NCBI GenBank assembly: GCA_028281235.1
Contig: JANQKG010000031.1
Location: forward strand, 1 to 64,000
DNA: 64,000 bases
Origin: Afifellaceae bacterium
Lineage (GTDB): Bacteria > Pseudomonadota > Alphaproteobacteria > Rhizobiales > Afifellaceae
Reading direction: 5' to 3'
The position numbers and the translations under genes are program-made. Below the pieces are notes generated by a model, which saw nothing but the letters and a program-made list of their open reading frames with translations, was not told the origin of the DNA and made no database searches. Numbering within the stretch: the first letter of the stretch is position 1; each line of letters begins with the position of its first letter. Below are positions 26,827 to 35,633 of this stretch, one piece after another.

Positions 26827-27561
26827 ATGATCCTCTTCCCCGCCATCGATCTGAAGGACGGCCAGTGCGTGCGCCTGAAGCGCGGCGCGATGGACGAGGC
26901 GACCATCTACAACGCCGATCCGGCCGCGCAGGCGCGTGATTTCAAAGCCATCGGCTTTTCCTGGCTGCACGTCGTCGATCTTGACGGCGCCTTCGCCGGC
27001 GAGGCGAAGAACGCCGCCGCAATCGACGCGATCCTGGGTGCGATCGGCGACGACATGCAGGTGCAGCTTGGCGGCGGCATCCGCAATCGCGACCACATCG
27101 CGCGCTGGCTTGAGAAAGGCCTCACGCGCGTCATACTCGGCACAGTGGCGCTGCGCGACCCCGAACTGGTGCGCGAAGCCGCACGCGCCGATCCCGGCCG
27201 CATCGCCGTCGGTATCGACGCGCGCGCCGGCAAGGTGGCGGTCGAAGGCTGGGCGGAGACCTCCGACATGGAGGCGCTGACGCTTGCCAAGATGTTCGAG
27301 GACGCCGGCGTGTCGGCCATCATCTACACCGACATCGACCGCGACGGCGTGCTCGCCGGCGTCAACTGGGACGCAACGCTGGCGCTGGCCGACGCCGTGT
27401 CGATCCCGGTCATTGCCTCAGGCGGCTTCGCCTCAATAGCCGACATTGAGCGGATGACAAAGCCAGACGCGGCCAAGCTTGAGGGCGCCATAATCGGCCG
27501 CGCACTCTATGATGGGCGCATCGATACCCGGGCGGCGCTGAGGCGGCTGGCCGAAGCCTAA
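26827..27561 (+). CDS. hisA: ProFAR isomerase
   Basis: Isomerises ProFAR to PRFAR, the fourth step of histidine synthesis, with a (beta/alpha)8 barrel. The N-terminal catalytic Asp is in [14 protein letters not shown]; the second catalytic Asp is in [14 protein letters not shown]. The phosphate-binding loops are QLGGGIRN in the first half and IASGGF in the second. The ATG at 26827 gives the standard N-terminus MILFPAIDL; the open frame extends 30 bases into the repeat and is rejected there. About 244 residues. Confidence 0.95.
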   Translation: MILFPAIDLKDGQCVRLKRGAMDEATIYNADPAAQARDFKAIGFSWLHVVDLDGAFAGEAKNAAAIDAILGAIGDDMQVQLGGGIRNRDHIARWLEKGLTRVILGTVALRDPELVREAARADPGRIAVGIDARAGKVAVEGWAETSDMEALTLAKMFEDAGVSAIIYTDIDRDGVLAGVNWDATLALADAVSIPVIASGGFASIADIERMTKPDAAKLEGAIIGRALYDGRIDTRAALRRLAEA

Positions 27562-27649
27562 GGACTAGCGCCGCGTTCCTTGTTCGCCGCGTGACGCTGC
27601 GGCTATAACACCGCGCCCGGCCTGCACCCCCAACACCAGGAAGCCGAGA

Positions 27650-28429
27650 TTGCTCAAAGCCCGCGTCATTCCCTGCCTCGACGTGAAAGACGGCCGCGTC
27701 GTCAAAGGCGTCAACTTCGTCGACCTGGTCGATGCCGGCGATCCAGTGGAGGCTGCGAAGGCCTATGACCAAGCCGGCGCCGACGAGCTTTGCTTCCTCG
27801 ACATCACCGCCAGCCACGAAAACCGCGACGTCATCTTCGACGTGGTGACGGAGACCGCCGAGCATTGCTTCATGCCGCTCACCGTCGGCGGCGGCGTGCG
27901 CACTACCGACGACATCCGCAAGCTTCTGCTGGCCGGCGCTGACAAGGTGTCGATCAACACAGCGGCCGTGGCTGAGCGCGCCTTCGTGGGTCGCGCTGCC
28001 GACAAGTTCGGCGATCAATGCATCGTCGTGGCAATCGACGCCAAAGAGGTCGCTACAACGGACGGCGCACCACGCTGGGAGATTTTTACCCATGGCGGCC
28101 GGCGGCCCACCGGCATCGACGCCATCGACTACGCTCGCGAGGTCACCGCACTCGGCGCCGGCGAGATCCTACTCACCTCAATGGATCGCGACGGCACCAA
28201 GGCCGGGTTCGACATTGCGTTGACGCGCGCCGTCGCCGATGCGGTTCACGTGCCGGTGATTGCCTCAGGCGGCGTCGGTACGCTCGATCACCTCGTAGAC
28301 GGCGTGCGCGATGGCCACGCCAGTGCCGTGCTCGCCGCCTCTATCTTCCATTTCGGCACCCACACGATCGCGGAAGCCAAGGCGCATATGGCCGAAGCGG
28401 GTATACCCGTGCGCCGCATTTCGGCCTAA
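27650..28429 (+). CDS. hisF: Imidazole glycerol phosphate synthase cyclase subunit
   Basis: Cyclase barrel that combines PRFAR with ammonia from HisH to give imidazole glycerol phosphate and AICAR. Catalytic aspartates are in [14 protein letters not shown] and [14 protein letters not shown], and phosphate loops are in VGGGVRT and IASGGVG. The start is a TTG at 27650, which places the usual [11 protein letters not shown] at the N-terminus, with AGGA about ten bases upstream. 259 residues. A two-hairpin repeat begins right after its stop. Confidence 0.95.
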   Translation: MLKARVIPCLDVKDGRVVKGVNFVDLVDAGDPVEAAKAYDQAGADELCFLDITASHENRDVIFDVVTETAEHCFMPLTVGGGVRTTDDIRKLLLAGADKVSINTAAVAERAFVGRAADKFGDQCIVVAIDAKEVATTDGAPRWEIFTHGGRRPTGIDAIDYAREVTALGAGEILLTSMDRDGTKAGFDIALTRAVADAVHVPVIASGGVGTLDHLVDGVRDGHASAVLAASIFHFGTHTIAEAKAHMAEAGIPVRRISA

Positions 28430-28430
28430 A

Positions 28431-28529
28431 GCATGATCCCGAAAAGTGGACACCATCTTTTCGGATAAGATCATGCTCAGACAAAGAGATAGAGCATCGG
28501 GCGATTTCGATTAATCGCCCGATGCTCTA
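28431..28529. repeat. Two-hairpin palindromic repeat, copy 2
   Basis: First hairpin arms are GCATGATC at 28431 and GATCATGC at 28469. The second hairpin has a perfect 17-base stem (28490-28506 with 28513-28529), beginning TAGAGCATCGGG. The core is almost identical to the copy at 55090. It sits between hisF and hisE within the cluster. Confidence 0.88.
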
Positions 28530-28564
28530 AGAAGGACGCCCCAAAGGACGCTTCAGCCAGTCTC

Positions 28565-28888
28565 ATGCCGGACTTCACCCTCGAGGACCTCGTAGGAATC
28601 GTCAAAGACCGCGCCGGCTCCGGCGATCCGGCTTCCTACACGGCAAAGCTCGCCCGCGACGGCGTTGCGCGCTGCGCCAAGAAATTCGGCGAGGAGGCCG
28701 TGGAGGCAGCGATAGCCGCAATCCAGGAGGACCGCACAGCCCTGACGAAAGAAGCGGCCGACGTGCTCTATCACCTCGTCGTCCTCCTGCATGTCGCCGG
28801 CGTGCCCTTCGATGCGGTGACCGACGAATTGCAGCGTCGCACCGCCGAGACGGGCTTGCAGGAGAAGGCGCGGCGAGGGTCGACCTGA
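28565..28888 (+). CDS. hisE: Phosphoribosyl-ATP pyrophosphohydrolase
   Basis: Second step of histidine synthesis: removes pyrophosphate from PR-ATP. It has 107 residues with the all-alpha NTP-PPase fold: [13 protein letters not shown], the metal-binding [15 protein letters not shown] and [13 protein letters not shown]. HisE is separate from HisI here. Its stop shares one base with the coaA start (TGATG), so the two are coupled. Confidence 0.94.
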   Translation: MPDFTLEDLVGIVKDRAGSGDPASYTAKLARDGVARCAKKFGEEAVEAAIAAIQEDRTALTKEAADVLYHLVVLLHVAGVPFDAVTDELQRRTAETGLQEKARRGST

Positions 28889-29841
28889 TGGATAAGGCGA
28901 CCCGCGAAAGCCTGTCGCCATACCGGGTCTTCTCCATTGAGGAGTGGGCGGAGCTCCGTGCCGACACGCCCATGACGCTGACTGAGGAGGAGGTTGCCGC
29001 GCTGCGCTCGCTCGGCGATCCGGTCTCCATGCAAGAGGTTGAGCGGGTCTACCTGCCAATCTCGCGCCTCCTCTCCTTCTATGTCACCGCCACGCAGGGG
29101 CTCTTTCACGCCACGCAGGCGTTCCTCGGCACCAACGAGACCAAGATGCCTTTCATCATCGGCATCGGCGGGTCTGTTGCAGTCGGCAAGTCAACGACCG
29201 CTCGTATTCTGCGTGAGCTTCTCAAGCGATGGCCGGCGGCGCCCAAGGTCGAGCTCGTCACCACGGACGGCTTCCTGTTCCCCAATGCCGTATTGCAGGC
29301 GGAAGGCCTGATGGAGCGTAAGGGTTTTCCGGAAAGCTACGACGTTGCGGCGCTACTGTCGTTCCTCACTAACATCAAGGCCGGCCGGCCCAGCGTCATC
29401 GCACCTGTCTATTCGCACCTCACCTACGACATCGTTCCCGGCGAGACGATTGTCGTTGACCGCCCCGACATTCTGATTTTGGAGGGCCTCAACGTCCTCC
29501 AGCCGCAAGACTTGCCGAAGGACGGCAAGGCCATACCGTTTGTCTCCGACTTCTTCGATTTCTCCGTCTACCTCGACGCCAACGAAGACGTTTTGGAGCG
29601 TTGGTATGTGGAGCGCTTCATGGACTTGAAGGAAACGCGCTTCCGCGATCCGCGATCCTACTTCCACAGCTACGCATCGCTCTCCGACGACGAAGCCAAG
29701 GACGTCGCGCGCGGATTGTGGGAGCGCATCAACCTGCTCAATCTGCGCGACAACATCCTTCCGACGCGGCCGCGCGCCGATCTGATCCTCAGCAAGGACA
29801 CCGACCACGCCGTGAAGCATGTCGCGCTCAGGAAGCTCTAG
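28888..29841 (+). CDS. coaA: Pantothenate kinase type I
   Basis: Phosphorylates pantothenate, the first committed step of coenzyme A synthesis. The P-loop GSVAVGKST is at residues 94-102, followed by [14 protein letters not shown] and RKGFPESYD as in the E. coli-type enzyme. The C-terminal region has [22 protein letters not shown] and [12 protein letters not shown]. 317 residues, family length. It overlaps hisE by one base, an arrangement common in Hyphomicrobiales. A repeat begins at its stop codon. Confidence 0.95.
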   Translation: MDKATRESLSPYRVFSIEEWAELRADTPMTLTEEEVAALRSLGDPVSMQEVERVYLPISRLLSFYVTATQGLFHATQAFLGTNETKMPFIIGIGGSVAVGKSTTARILRELLKRWPAAPKVELVTTDGFLFPNAVLQAEGLMERKGFPESYDVAALLSFLTNIKAGRPSVIAPVYSHLTYDIVPGETIVVDRPDILILEGLNVLQPQDLPKDGKAIPFVSDFFDFSVYLDANEDVLERWYVERFMDLKETRFRDPRSYFHSYASLSDDEAKDVARGLWERINLLNLRDNILPTRPRADLILSKDTDHAVKHVALRKL

Positions 29842-29947
29842 AGCATGATCCCGAAAAGTGGCTTCCGGTTTCCCGCCTTCGCGAAGCCCGCCTCGGAGGG
29901 CGAAGCAAGGTCGGATAAGATCATGCTCCAGCAAAGAAGCTTTAGAG
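29841..29947. repeat. Two-hairpin palindromic repeat, copy 3, with nested insertion
   Basis: Outer arms GAGCATGATC at 29841 and GATCATGCTC at 29919 match the other copies, but the inner loop is about 40 bases longer. The extra sequence contains its own inverted repeat (CTTCGCG near 29877 pairing with the region GGGCGAAG near 29898). The second hairpin is almost lost (TTTAGAG remains at 29941). It lies between coaA and pyrF. Confidence 0.8.
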
Positions 29948-29948
29948 A

Positions 29949-30677
29949 ATGCGCGCTGACCTGACTCCCCGCGATGCCCGCGACAGGATGATCGTGCCGC
30001 TCGACTTCGCTTCGGTGGACGAAGCAGAGAAAATGGTCGCGACGCTCGGCGATGCAGCGTCGTTCTACAAGATCGGCATGCAGCTTGTCTTCGCCGGCGG
30101 CCTGCCGTTGATTAGCCAACTCGTCGCCGAGGGCAAGCGCATCTTCCTCGATATGAAGCTCCTGGATATCGACAACACAATCGCCGGCGGCGTCGATAGC
30201 ATCGCCAGGCTTGGCGTGACCTTCACGACCATCCACGCCTACCCGAAGGCGATGCGTGCGGCAGTGGAGACGCTGCGCCGCGCAGAACAACACTCAGCCG
30301 GGCTGGGATTGCTCGCCGTGACGGTTCTGACCTCGATGGAGGATGATGACGTGCACGCGGCCGGCTACGCGCAGCCGGCAGCTGAGCTCGTTACCACACG
30401 CGCGGCCGACGCGCGCCGAGCAGGCATGGACGGCATTGTCTGCTCGCCTTTGGAGATCGCCGCGGTGCGGAACATTGTCGGACCGGACATGGCAATCGTC
30501 ACACCCGGTATCCGCCCGGCCGGTGCGGCCGCCGACGATCAGAAGCGCATCATGACGCCGACGGATGCCATCAAGGCCGGCGCGAACTACCTCGTCATCG
30601 GGCGGCCGATCACAGCGGCAGACGATCCGGCGGCAGCAGCGCGCGCCGTAATGAATGAAATCGAAACGGCAGCTTAG
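29949..30677 (+). CDS. pyrF: Orotidine 5'-phosphate decarboxylase
   Basis: Last step of UMP synthesis. The catalytic Asp-Lys network is visible as [12 protein letters not shown] near the N-terminus and [13 protein letters not shown] in the middle, and the phosphate loop as VTPGIRPAG with [12 protein letters not shown]. It is a 242-residue monofunctional form. It is separated from coaA by a repeat that ends two bases before its ATG. DUF1330 follows after 11 bases. Confidence 0.95.
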   Translation: MRADLTPRDARDRMIVPLDFASVDEAEKMVATLGDAASFYKIGMQLVFAGGLPLISQLVAEGKRIFLDMKLLDIDNTIAGGVDSIARLGVTFTTIHAYPKAMRAAVETLRRAEQHSAGLGLLAVTVLTSMEDDDVHAAGYAQPAAELVTTRAADARRAGMDGIVCSPLEIAAVRNIVGPDMAIVTPGIRPAGAAADDQKRIMTPTDAIKAGANYLVIGRPITAADDPAAAARAVMNEIETAA

Positions 30678-30688
30678 GAGGATGCACG

Positions 30689-30997
30689 ATGGCAAAGGGT
30701 TACTGGATCGCACGAGTCGATGTCCACGACGCGGATATTTACGCAGACTACGTCAAGGCCAACGCCGATCCGTTCTCGCGATACGGGGCGAAGTTCGTGG
30801 TACGGGCCGGAGAGTACCAGGCCGTCGAAGGTGAAGCACGTTCCCGCAACGTGGTGATTGAGTTCCCCTCCTACGACGCAGCCCTCGCCTGCTATAACGA
30901 CCCGGCCTACCAGAAGGCCAAGGCGATCCGCGAACAGGCGTCCGACAGCGACCTCATCATCATAGAGGGCTATGATGGGCCGCAACCTGCGGCTTAG
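30689..30997 (+). CDS. DUF1330 domain protein
   Basis: Small cytoplasmic protein of 102 residues with a dimeric ferredoxin-like alpha/beta-barrel fold. Family landmarks are GYWIARVDVHDADIYADYVKAN, the GAKFVVRAGEYQAVEG strand and VVIEFPSYDAALACYNDPAYQ. The function of DUF1330 proteins is not established. The AGGAGG ribosome site is just upstream (AGGAGGATGCACG), close to the pyrF stop, so it is likely in the same transcript. Confidence 0.9.
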   Translation: MAKGYWIARVDVHDADIYADYVKANADPFSRYGAKFVVRAGEYQAVEGEARSRNVVIEFPSYDAALACYNDPAYQKAKAIREQASDSDLIIIEGYDGPQPAA

Positions 30998-31009
30998 TAT
31001 TGTGGCGTG

Positions 31010-31753
31010 ATGCCCGACCAGCCGCTTACACCCGAAGAGCTTCAGCGCTACGCCCGCCATATCGTGCTTGCCGAAATCGGCGGCGCGGGACAGCAGCGGT
31101 TGAAGGCGGCGCGTGTGCTCGTCGTGGGCGCCGGCGGGCTCGGCGCGCCGGTCGCGCTCTATCTGGCAGCGGCGGGCGTCGGCACGATCGCAATCGTCGA
31201 CGATGACGTGGTCAGCCTCTCCAACCTGCAGCGCCAGATCATCCACGCCAGCGATCGCGTCGGCGCGCCGAAGGCAGAGAGCGCCCGCGATACATTGAAG
31301 GCGGTCAACCCGCATGTAGAGGTGGCGCCGCACCAGACGCGGCTGACGGCGGAAAATGCGCACGAGCTGATTGCCGGCGCAGATATCATCGCCGACGGCT
31401 CCGACAACTTTGGCACGCGCTTTCTCGTCGCCGACACGTGCGCGGAGATGAAGGTGCCGCTGGTGACGGCGGCGGTCGGCCGCTTCGACGGCTCCGTGAC
31501 GGTGCTGAAGCCCTATGAGGACGACAACCCGTCCTACCGCGACGTTTTTCCCGAACCCCCGCCGGACGGCCTTCTGCCGGCCTGTGCGGAGGCCGGCATT
31601 TTGGGCGCGCTCACCGGCGTCATCGGATCGATCCAGGCGCTGGAGGTGCTGAAGCTGATCACCGGCATCGGCGAGCCGCTGATCGGCCGGCTTATGCTTT
31701 ACGACGGCTTGGCGCAGCGCTTCGATGAGATCCGGTACAAGCGGAAGGCGTGA
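31010..31753 (+). CDS. moeB: MoeB/ThiF/HesA family E1-like adenylyltransferase
   Basis: Adenylates the C-terminal Gly of a ubiquitin-like sulfur carrier (MoaD or ThiS type). The nucleotide loop GAGGLGAPVALYLAAAGVG, the VSLSNLQRQIIH motif with Arg and Gln contacts, and GSDNF with the catalytic Asp are present. The segment where zinc-binding CxxC is found in E. coli MoeB reads PSYRDVFPEPP, so one Cys pair is missing, as in many alphaproteobacterial members. The conserved CAEAG motif remains. The start is ATG at 31010, although GTG at 31007 is directly before it. No moa or thi genes are adjacent. Confidence 0.85.
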   Translation: MPDQPLTPEELQRYARHIVLAEIGGAGQQRLKAARVLVVGAGGLGAPVALYLAAAGVGTIAIVDDDVVSLSNLQRQIIHASDRVGAPKAESARDTLKAVNPHVEVAPHQTRLTAENAHELIAGADIIADGSDNFGTRFLVADTCAEMKVPLVTAAVGRFDGSVTVLKPYEDDNPSYRDVFPEPPPDGLLPACAEAGILGALTGVIGSIQALEVLKLITGIGEPLIGRLMLYDGLAQRFDEIRYKRKA

Positions 31754-31777
31754 GGGCATACGCGCTGTCGTCGTACC

Positions 31778-33625
31778 TCAACGCATTCGGCGGAGGACTT
31801 CGGCGCGAAGGCGCTCGGCCTTGTCTATTTCATAAGCGGCTTTAGCCTTGCGAAATTCTTCAGACGCATCGTTGACCGCTTCAAGCGCGCCGTTGACAAA
31901 TGGTCGATTCGACGTCCGGTCGAACAAGACCAAGAGGACGATCGCAAGATTGTGCTGCGCCCTCGCCCACTGGAGCGGCGCGCTTTCGCGGGTGCGCTCT
32001 TCCAGCGATGCGCGATAGGCGACTACCGCCTCCTCCAGCCGCGCCGTGCCGCTCTCCCGCTCGCCGAGGGTCTGAAGCGCACTGCCGAGATCGTACTGTG
32101 TCATCGCCCAGTCGAGCGGCACGCGTTCGCGGATGCGCTCCTCCAGCGCCGAGCGAAAGGCCGCGACCCCGTCCTCGAGCCGCGCCATGCCACGCTCGTC
32201 GTCGCCGAGTCTGAACCTGGCCTGTCCGAGTCGCATAAGCACAATGCCGAGATTGTTCTGCGTCTGCGCCCAGCCAAGAGGCACGCGCACGCGGGTTCGC
32301 TCTTCCAGCGCCGCGCGATAGGCCGTCACCGCCTCCTCCAGCCGCACTGTGCTACGCTCACGCTCGCCTAGCTGCCACAGAGCAATACCGAGATTGCTCT
32401 GCACCTGTGCCCAATCAAGCGGCACTCGCGCACGAGTAAGCTCCTTTAGCGCTTCGCGATAGGCTTCGGCTGCCTCGTTCAGCCGCACCGTTCCGCTTTC
32501 GCGCTCGCCGAGTCTCATAAGCGCTATGCCGAGGTTGTTCTGCGTGTGCCCCCAGCCAATTGGCGCCTGCGTGCGGGTGCGCTCCTCCAGCGCCGCGCGA
32601 TGGGCTGCAACTGCCTCCTCCAGCCGCGCCGTTCCGCTCGCACGTTCACCGAGTATCTGAAGAGCAAGGCCTAGGTTGTTTTGAGTATCCGCCCAATCAA
32701 GCGGCACGCGCTCCCGAGTGCGTTCCACTAGCGCCGCCCTGAAGGCGGTAACCGCCTCTTCCAGCCGCGCCGCGCCGCCTTCTCGCTCACCGAGTCTCAG
32801 TAGTGCGAAGCCGAGATCATTCTGCGTCGCCGCCCACTCGGGCGGCATGCGCGCACGAACTACGATCTGCAGGACATCCTGATAGCGATCGACAGCCCCC
32901 AAAAGGTGTTCATTCTGCCCGAACTCGTCGCCCTGCCGAAAAAGAGCATTCGCCTCGCGTTGAAGGTAGTCGAAACGTCGATCTGAATACTCTTCACCAA
33001 GCGGCAGGGTATGAGCCGCACCAGCGAAGTGCTCAGCCGCATTCACGTACTCCAAGCCGGCAAGGGCGACTTCTCCACGCCTCGCCAGCGTCGTTGCGGC
33101 GTTCGACGCGAGGCGATCCCGCTGTGCAAGTTGCTTCGTCAGTATCTCTACGAGCAACTCGTCGGCGCGGCTGAGATCGCCAGCGTCGATCGCCTCCTGT
33201 GCCTGGGTCTTCAGCGCTGCGATTTCGGCATCGTCGCCCGGCTCAGCGGCCGCTGTGGCGCGGAGTTCCCTAAACTGCTGAGCGATCGCGATGAGCTTGG
33301 CTGCAAGTTTCTCTGACGGGACGTCCTTTTCGCCAACTATCTCCAACGCCGCGCGGACCTGGCCTTGCGTCAGCTCCAGATTTTGTTTCAAGAGGCCGAT
33401 CGTGTCCCGTTGAGACTCGGTCAACGCCTCGAGCGGCCTTATTCGTTCTCGGACGAGTTCATCGACTTGACCCAGCGGGACGCCGATAGTGATCTCGCTG
33501 TCGCGGACATCGCCGCCGATGGCCACGCCCCCTTCATCTGCACTGACCGACGGTTCTTGAGCGTCCAGAGGCGCGGCCTCTAGGACGAGCAACATCATCA
33601 GCGCAATGAGAAAGAGTGCTCTCAT
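31778..33625 (-). CDS. Secreted TPR-repeat protein
   Basis: A 615-residue protein with a signal peptide (residues 1-23, ALFLIALMMLLVLEAAPLDA). Residues ~29-47 contain GGVAIGGDVRDSEITIG, also found in the small membrane protein encoded just upstream. A helical region follows (about 90-250; VPSEKLAAKLIAIAQQFREL) that often precedes TPR arrays. After that come seven 47-residue repeats of the type VPLDWAQTQNNLGIALMRLG (about 259-594), which should form a superhelix for protein binding. The upstream open extension to 33805 overlaps the small gene and is rejected in favour of the ATG at 33625, 10 bases after that gene's stop. Function unknown. Confidence 0.8.
   Translation of the reverse strand: MRALFLIALMMLLVLEAAPLDAQEPSVSADEGGVAIGGDVRDSEITIGVPLGQVDELVRERIRPLEALTESQRDTIGLLKQNLELTQGQVRAALEIVGEKDVPSEKLAAKLIAIAQQFRELRATAAAEPGDDAEIAALKTQAQEAIDAGDLSRADELLVEILTKQLAQRDRLASNAATTLARRGEVALAGLEYVNAAEHFAGAAHTLPLGEEYSDRRFDYLQREANALFRQGDEFGQNEHLLGAVDRYQDVLQIVVRARMPPEWAATQNDLGFALLRLGEREGGAARLEEAVTAFRAALVERTRERVPLDWADTQNNLGLALQILGERASGTARLEEAVAAHRAALEERTRTQAPIGWGHTQNNLGIALMRLGERESGTVRLNEAAEAYREALKELTRARVPLDWAQVQSNLGIALWQLGERERSTVRLEEAVTAYRAALEERTRVRVPLGWAQTQNNLGIVLMRLGQARFRLGDDERGMARLEDGVAAFRSALEERIRERVPLDWAMTQYDLGSALQTLGERESGTARLEEAVVAYRASLEERTRESAPLQWARAQHNLAIVLLVLFDRTSNRPFVNGALEAVNDASEEFRKAKAAYEIDKAERLRAEVLRRMR
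31846..32851 (-). repeat. Seven tandem ~141-base coding repeats (TPR array)
   Basis: The coding sequence of the TPR protein repeats every 47 codons (141 bases). Six good units and a last degenerate one can be lined up on VPLDW...TQNNLG...ALEERTR. The fifth unit carries a seven-residue insertion (QARFRLG) that duplicates the neighbouring MRLG/RLG segment. The high similarity between units suggests recent duplication or gene conversion. Confidence 0.8.
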
Positions 33626-33635
33626 CGAGGCGGCT

Positions 33636-33866
33636 TCATTCGGACTCCGGGGCGGCTTTGGTTTCAATCGTGGTGCCGCTGACATCACCCCCAATCGCCA
33701 CGCCACCGCCGCTCGCCTCGACGTTAGGCTGGCCGCCATTTGGCGATGGGGAGGGCGTCCAGAAAAAGACGAAGACAGTCCAAGCGGCCCCTGCCACGAC
33801 GACAATTCCGCCGCCGATCCATCCTAGGATTTCGCGGTTGTTCTTATCCCGTAGATACTTCCACAC
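33636..33866 (-). CDS. Small single-pass membrane protein with GGVAIGGDV motif
   Basis: A 76-residue protein starting at a GTG (33866). A short charged N-terminus (KYLRDKNNREILG) is followed by one membrane helix (WIGGGIVVVAGAAWTVFVFFW) and then a Pro/Ser/Gly segment ending GGGVAIGGDVSGTTIETKA. The last part matches residues ~31-47 of the TPR protein encoded 10 bases downstream (GGVAIGGDVRDSEITIG). The two genes form an operon with a candidate promoter at 33897. I know no function for it; a partner or anchor of the TPR protein is inferred. Confidence 0.7.
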   Translation of the reverse strand: MWKYLRDKNNREILGWIGGGIVVVAGAAWTVFVFFWTPSPSPNGGQPNVEASGGGVAIGGDVSGTTIETKAAPESE

Positions 33867-33896
33867 GATGCGACTCCGCTACGTGAGGTAGTGGCC

Positions 33897-33925
33897 AGAA
33901 TAGGTCAGAGTCGAAACGCTGTGAA
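33897..33925 (-). promoter_or_regulatory. Candidate promoter of the small membrane protein/TPR operon
   Basis: On the minus strand TTCACA (33925-33920) and TATTCT (33902-33897) are separated by 17 bases, about 30 bases before the GTG start. Five of six bases agree with the -35 consensus. Pattern match only. Confidence 0.4.
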
Positions 33926-33962
33926 TAGCGGTAAGGGCAGCCGTCCAGCTTGCCCGCTCCCC

Positions 33963-34973
33963 TCACACATAGCTCGGCAGCACGCGGTCCGGCGGCTTGT
34001 GGCCGTCCATCCAGTTGCGGATGTTGATGATCACCGTGTCGCCCATGTCGATCCGCCCCTCCAAAGTGGCGGAACCCATATGCGGCAACAGCACGACCTT
34101 GCCGGTCTTGGCCATCTTGATCAGCCGGGGGTCGACCGCCGGTTCGTGCTCGAACACGTCGAGCCCGGCGCCGGAGATCGCCTCCGCCTCCAGCATCTCA
34201 ATCAAAGCCTCCTCGTCGATGATGGAGCCGCGCGCCGTGTTGACGATGACGGCGACCGGCCGCATCAGCTTCAGCCGCCGGCGCGACAGGATGTGATAGG
34301 TCGCCGGCGTCGCCGGACAATTGACGGAGACGATGTCGACGCGCGCCAGCATCTGGTCGAGGCTTTCCCAGAACGTCGCCTCAAGCTCCTCCTCCACCTT
34401 CGGCTCAACGGGCCGGCGGTTGTGATAATGGATGGAGAGGCCGAAGGCGCGCGCACGGCGCGCCACCGCCGTACCGATCCGGCCCATGCCGATAATGCCG
34501 AGCCGCTTGCCCCAGATGCGATGGCCGAGCATCCATGTCGGCGACCAGCCCGACCATTCGTGGCCTTCACGCAGAACCCGCGCGCCCTCCGCCAGCCGCC
34601 GCGGCACCGAAAGGATCAGCGCCATCGTCATGTCGGCGGTGTCTTCCGTCAGTACGTTTGGCGTGTTGGTGATGATGATGCCGCGCGTCACGGCCGCGTC
34701 CACGTCGATATTATCGACGCCGTTGCCGAAATTGGCGATCAGCTTCAGCTGCTCGCCGGCCTGCGCCAGCATGGCGGCGTCGATCCTGTCGGTGACGGTG
34801 GGGACCAGCACATCGGCGGTCTGCATGGCCTTGACCAGCTCCGCCTGCGACAACGGCTTGTCTTCGATGTTGAGCTGTGTCTGAAACAGCTCCCGCATGC
34901 GCGTTTCGACGGGCTCCGGCAACCGGCGCGTTACGATCACCAAGGGTTTGGCTTTCGTCATAGGATTACGCAC
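33963..34973 (-). CDS. D-isomer-specific 2-hydroxyacid dehydrogenase (glyoxylate/hydroxypyruvate reductase type)
   Basis: NAD(P)-dependent oxidoreductase of 336 residues. The nucleotide-binding motif is LGIIGMGRIGTAVARRARAFG, the catalytic Arg is in NTARGSIIDEEAL, the Glu in DVFEHEPAVDP and the His in LLPHMGSATLEGR. It most resembles glyoxylate or D-glycerate dehydrogenases. An internal ATG at 34961 (TKAKPLVIVTRR) is the likelier start by similarity. It is followed on the other strand by the SH3 protein, an order often seen in Hyphomicrobiales near irr. Confidence 0.9.
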   Translation of the reverse strand: MRNPMTKAKPLVIVTRRLPEPVETRMRELFQTQLNIEDKPLSQAELVKAMQTADVLVPTVTDRIDAAMLAQAGEQLKLIANFGNGVDNIDVDAAVTRGIIITNTPNVLTEDTADMTMALILSVPRRLAEGARVLREGHEWSGWSPTWMLGHRIWGKRLGIIGMGRIGTAVARRARAFGLSIHYHNRRPVEPKVEEELEATFWESLDQMLARVDIVSVNCPATPATYHILSRRRLKLMRPVAVIVNTARGSIIDEEALIEMLEAEAISGAGLDVFEHEPAVDPRLIKMAKTGKVVLLPHMGSATLEGRIDMGDTVIINIRNWMDGHKPPDRVLPSYV

Positions 34974-35082
34974 TCCCGCTCACCGAAATCGGCCGCAAAT
35001 GTCGCACCATAAACGCTCTTAACGAATGGCCCGTCAAACGCAATAAATCGCCTCCAAGTAGGAGGAGCAACGCTTCGGCATT

Positions 35083-35631
35083 ATGGTCGCACCGATGATT
35101 CGATCCACGCGCATCCCGCACCGCACTCTCGCCGCGCTTGTTGTCGCCGCATTCTTGGCAGCGCTCCCGCAATCCGCCGCTGCCCAGGACGAGCGGCGCG
35201 GCACCGGCCTGCCGCTGCCGCGCTTTGTCAGCCTCAAATCCGACGACGTGAATGTCCGCCGCGGGCCGGGACAGGAATATGAGATCGCCTTCAAGTTCGT
35301 CCGCGAGGGTCTGCCGGTAGAGATCACTCAGGAATTCGACACCTGGCGGAAGATACGCGATTCAGAGGGTGCGGAGGGCTGGATCTTCCACAGCCTGCTG
35401 TCGGGGAAGCGCACCGCGCTCGTAGCCCCATGGGAGAAGGGCGGCCCTTTTCCGGCCAGGCGCAGCGACAGCGCGCAGGCCGCCATCGTCGCCTATCTGG
35501 AGCCAGGCGTCGTCGTTGACCTGGAAGAGTGCAACGGCTCCTGGTGCCAGCTCAGCGTCAAGGGCCACGAAGGGTGGCTGGAGCAGGAACGCCTGTGGGG
35601 CGTCTATCCGGACGAGGTGTTTCGCGAATAG
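35083..35631 (+). CDS. Exported SH3-domain protein
   Basis: A 182-residue protein with a signal peptide (about residues 10-35, TLAALVVAAFLAALPQSAAAQ) and two bacterial SH3-like repeats. The first includes FVSLKSDDVNVRRGPGQEYEI and GWIFHSLLSGKRTALV, the second VVVDLEECNGSWCQLSVKGHEGWL. Such domains bind cell-wall material, so a periplasmic envelope role is likely. A second ATG at 35095 (IRSTRIPHRT) is an alternative start. It ends two bases before the stop codon of the convergent irr gene. Confidence 0.88.
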   Translation: MVAPMIRSTRIPHRTLAALVVAAFLAALPQSAAAQDERRGTGLPLPRFVSLKSDDVNVRRGPGQEYEIAFKFVREGLPVEITQEFDTWRKIRDSEGAEGWIFHSLLSGKRTALVAPWEKGGPFPARRSDSAQAAIVAYLEPGVVVDLEECNGSWCQLSVKGHEGWLEQERLWGVYPDEVFRE

Positions 35632-35633
35632 CG

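Noticed and set aside
31846-32851. Regular 141-base repeats as a possible CRISPR or minisatellite array
   Set aside because: The repeats are in frame in one gene, code for TPR helices and have no spacers.
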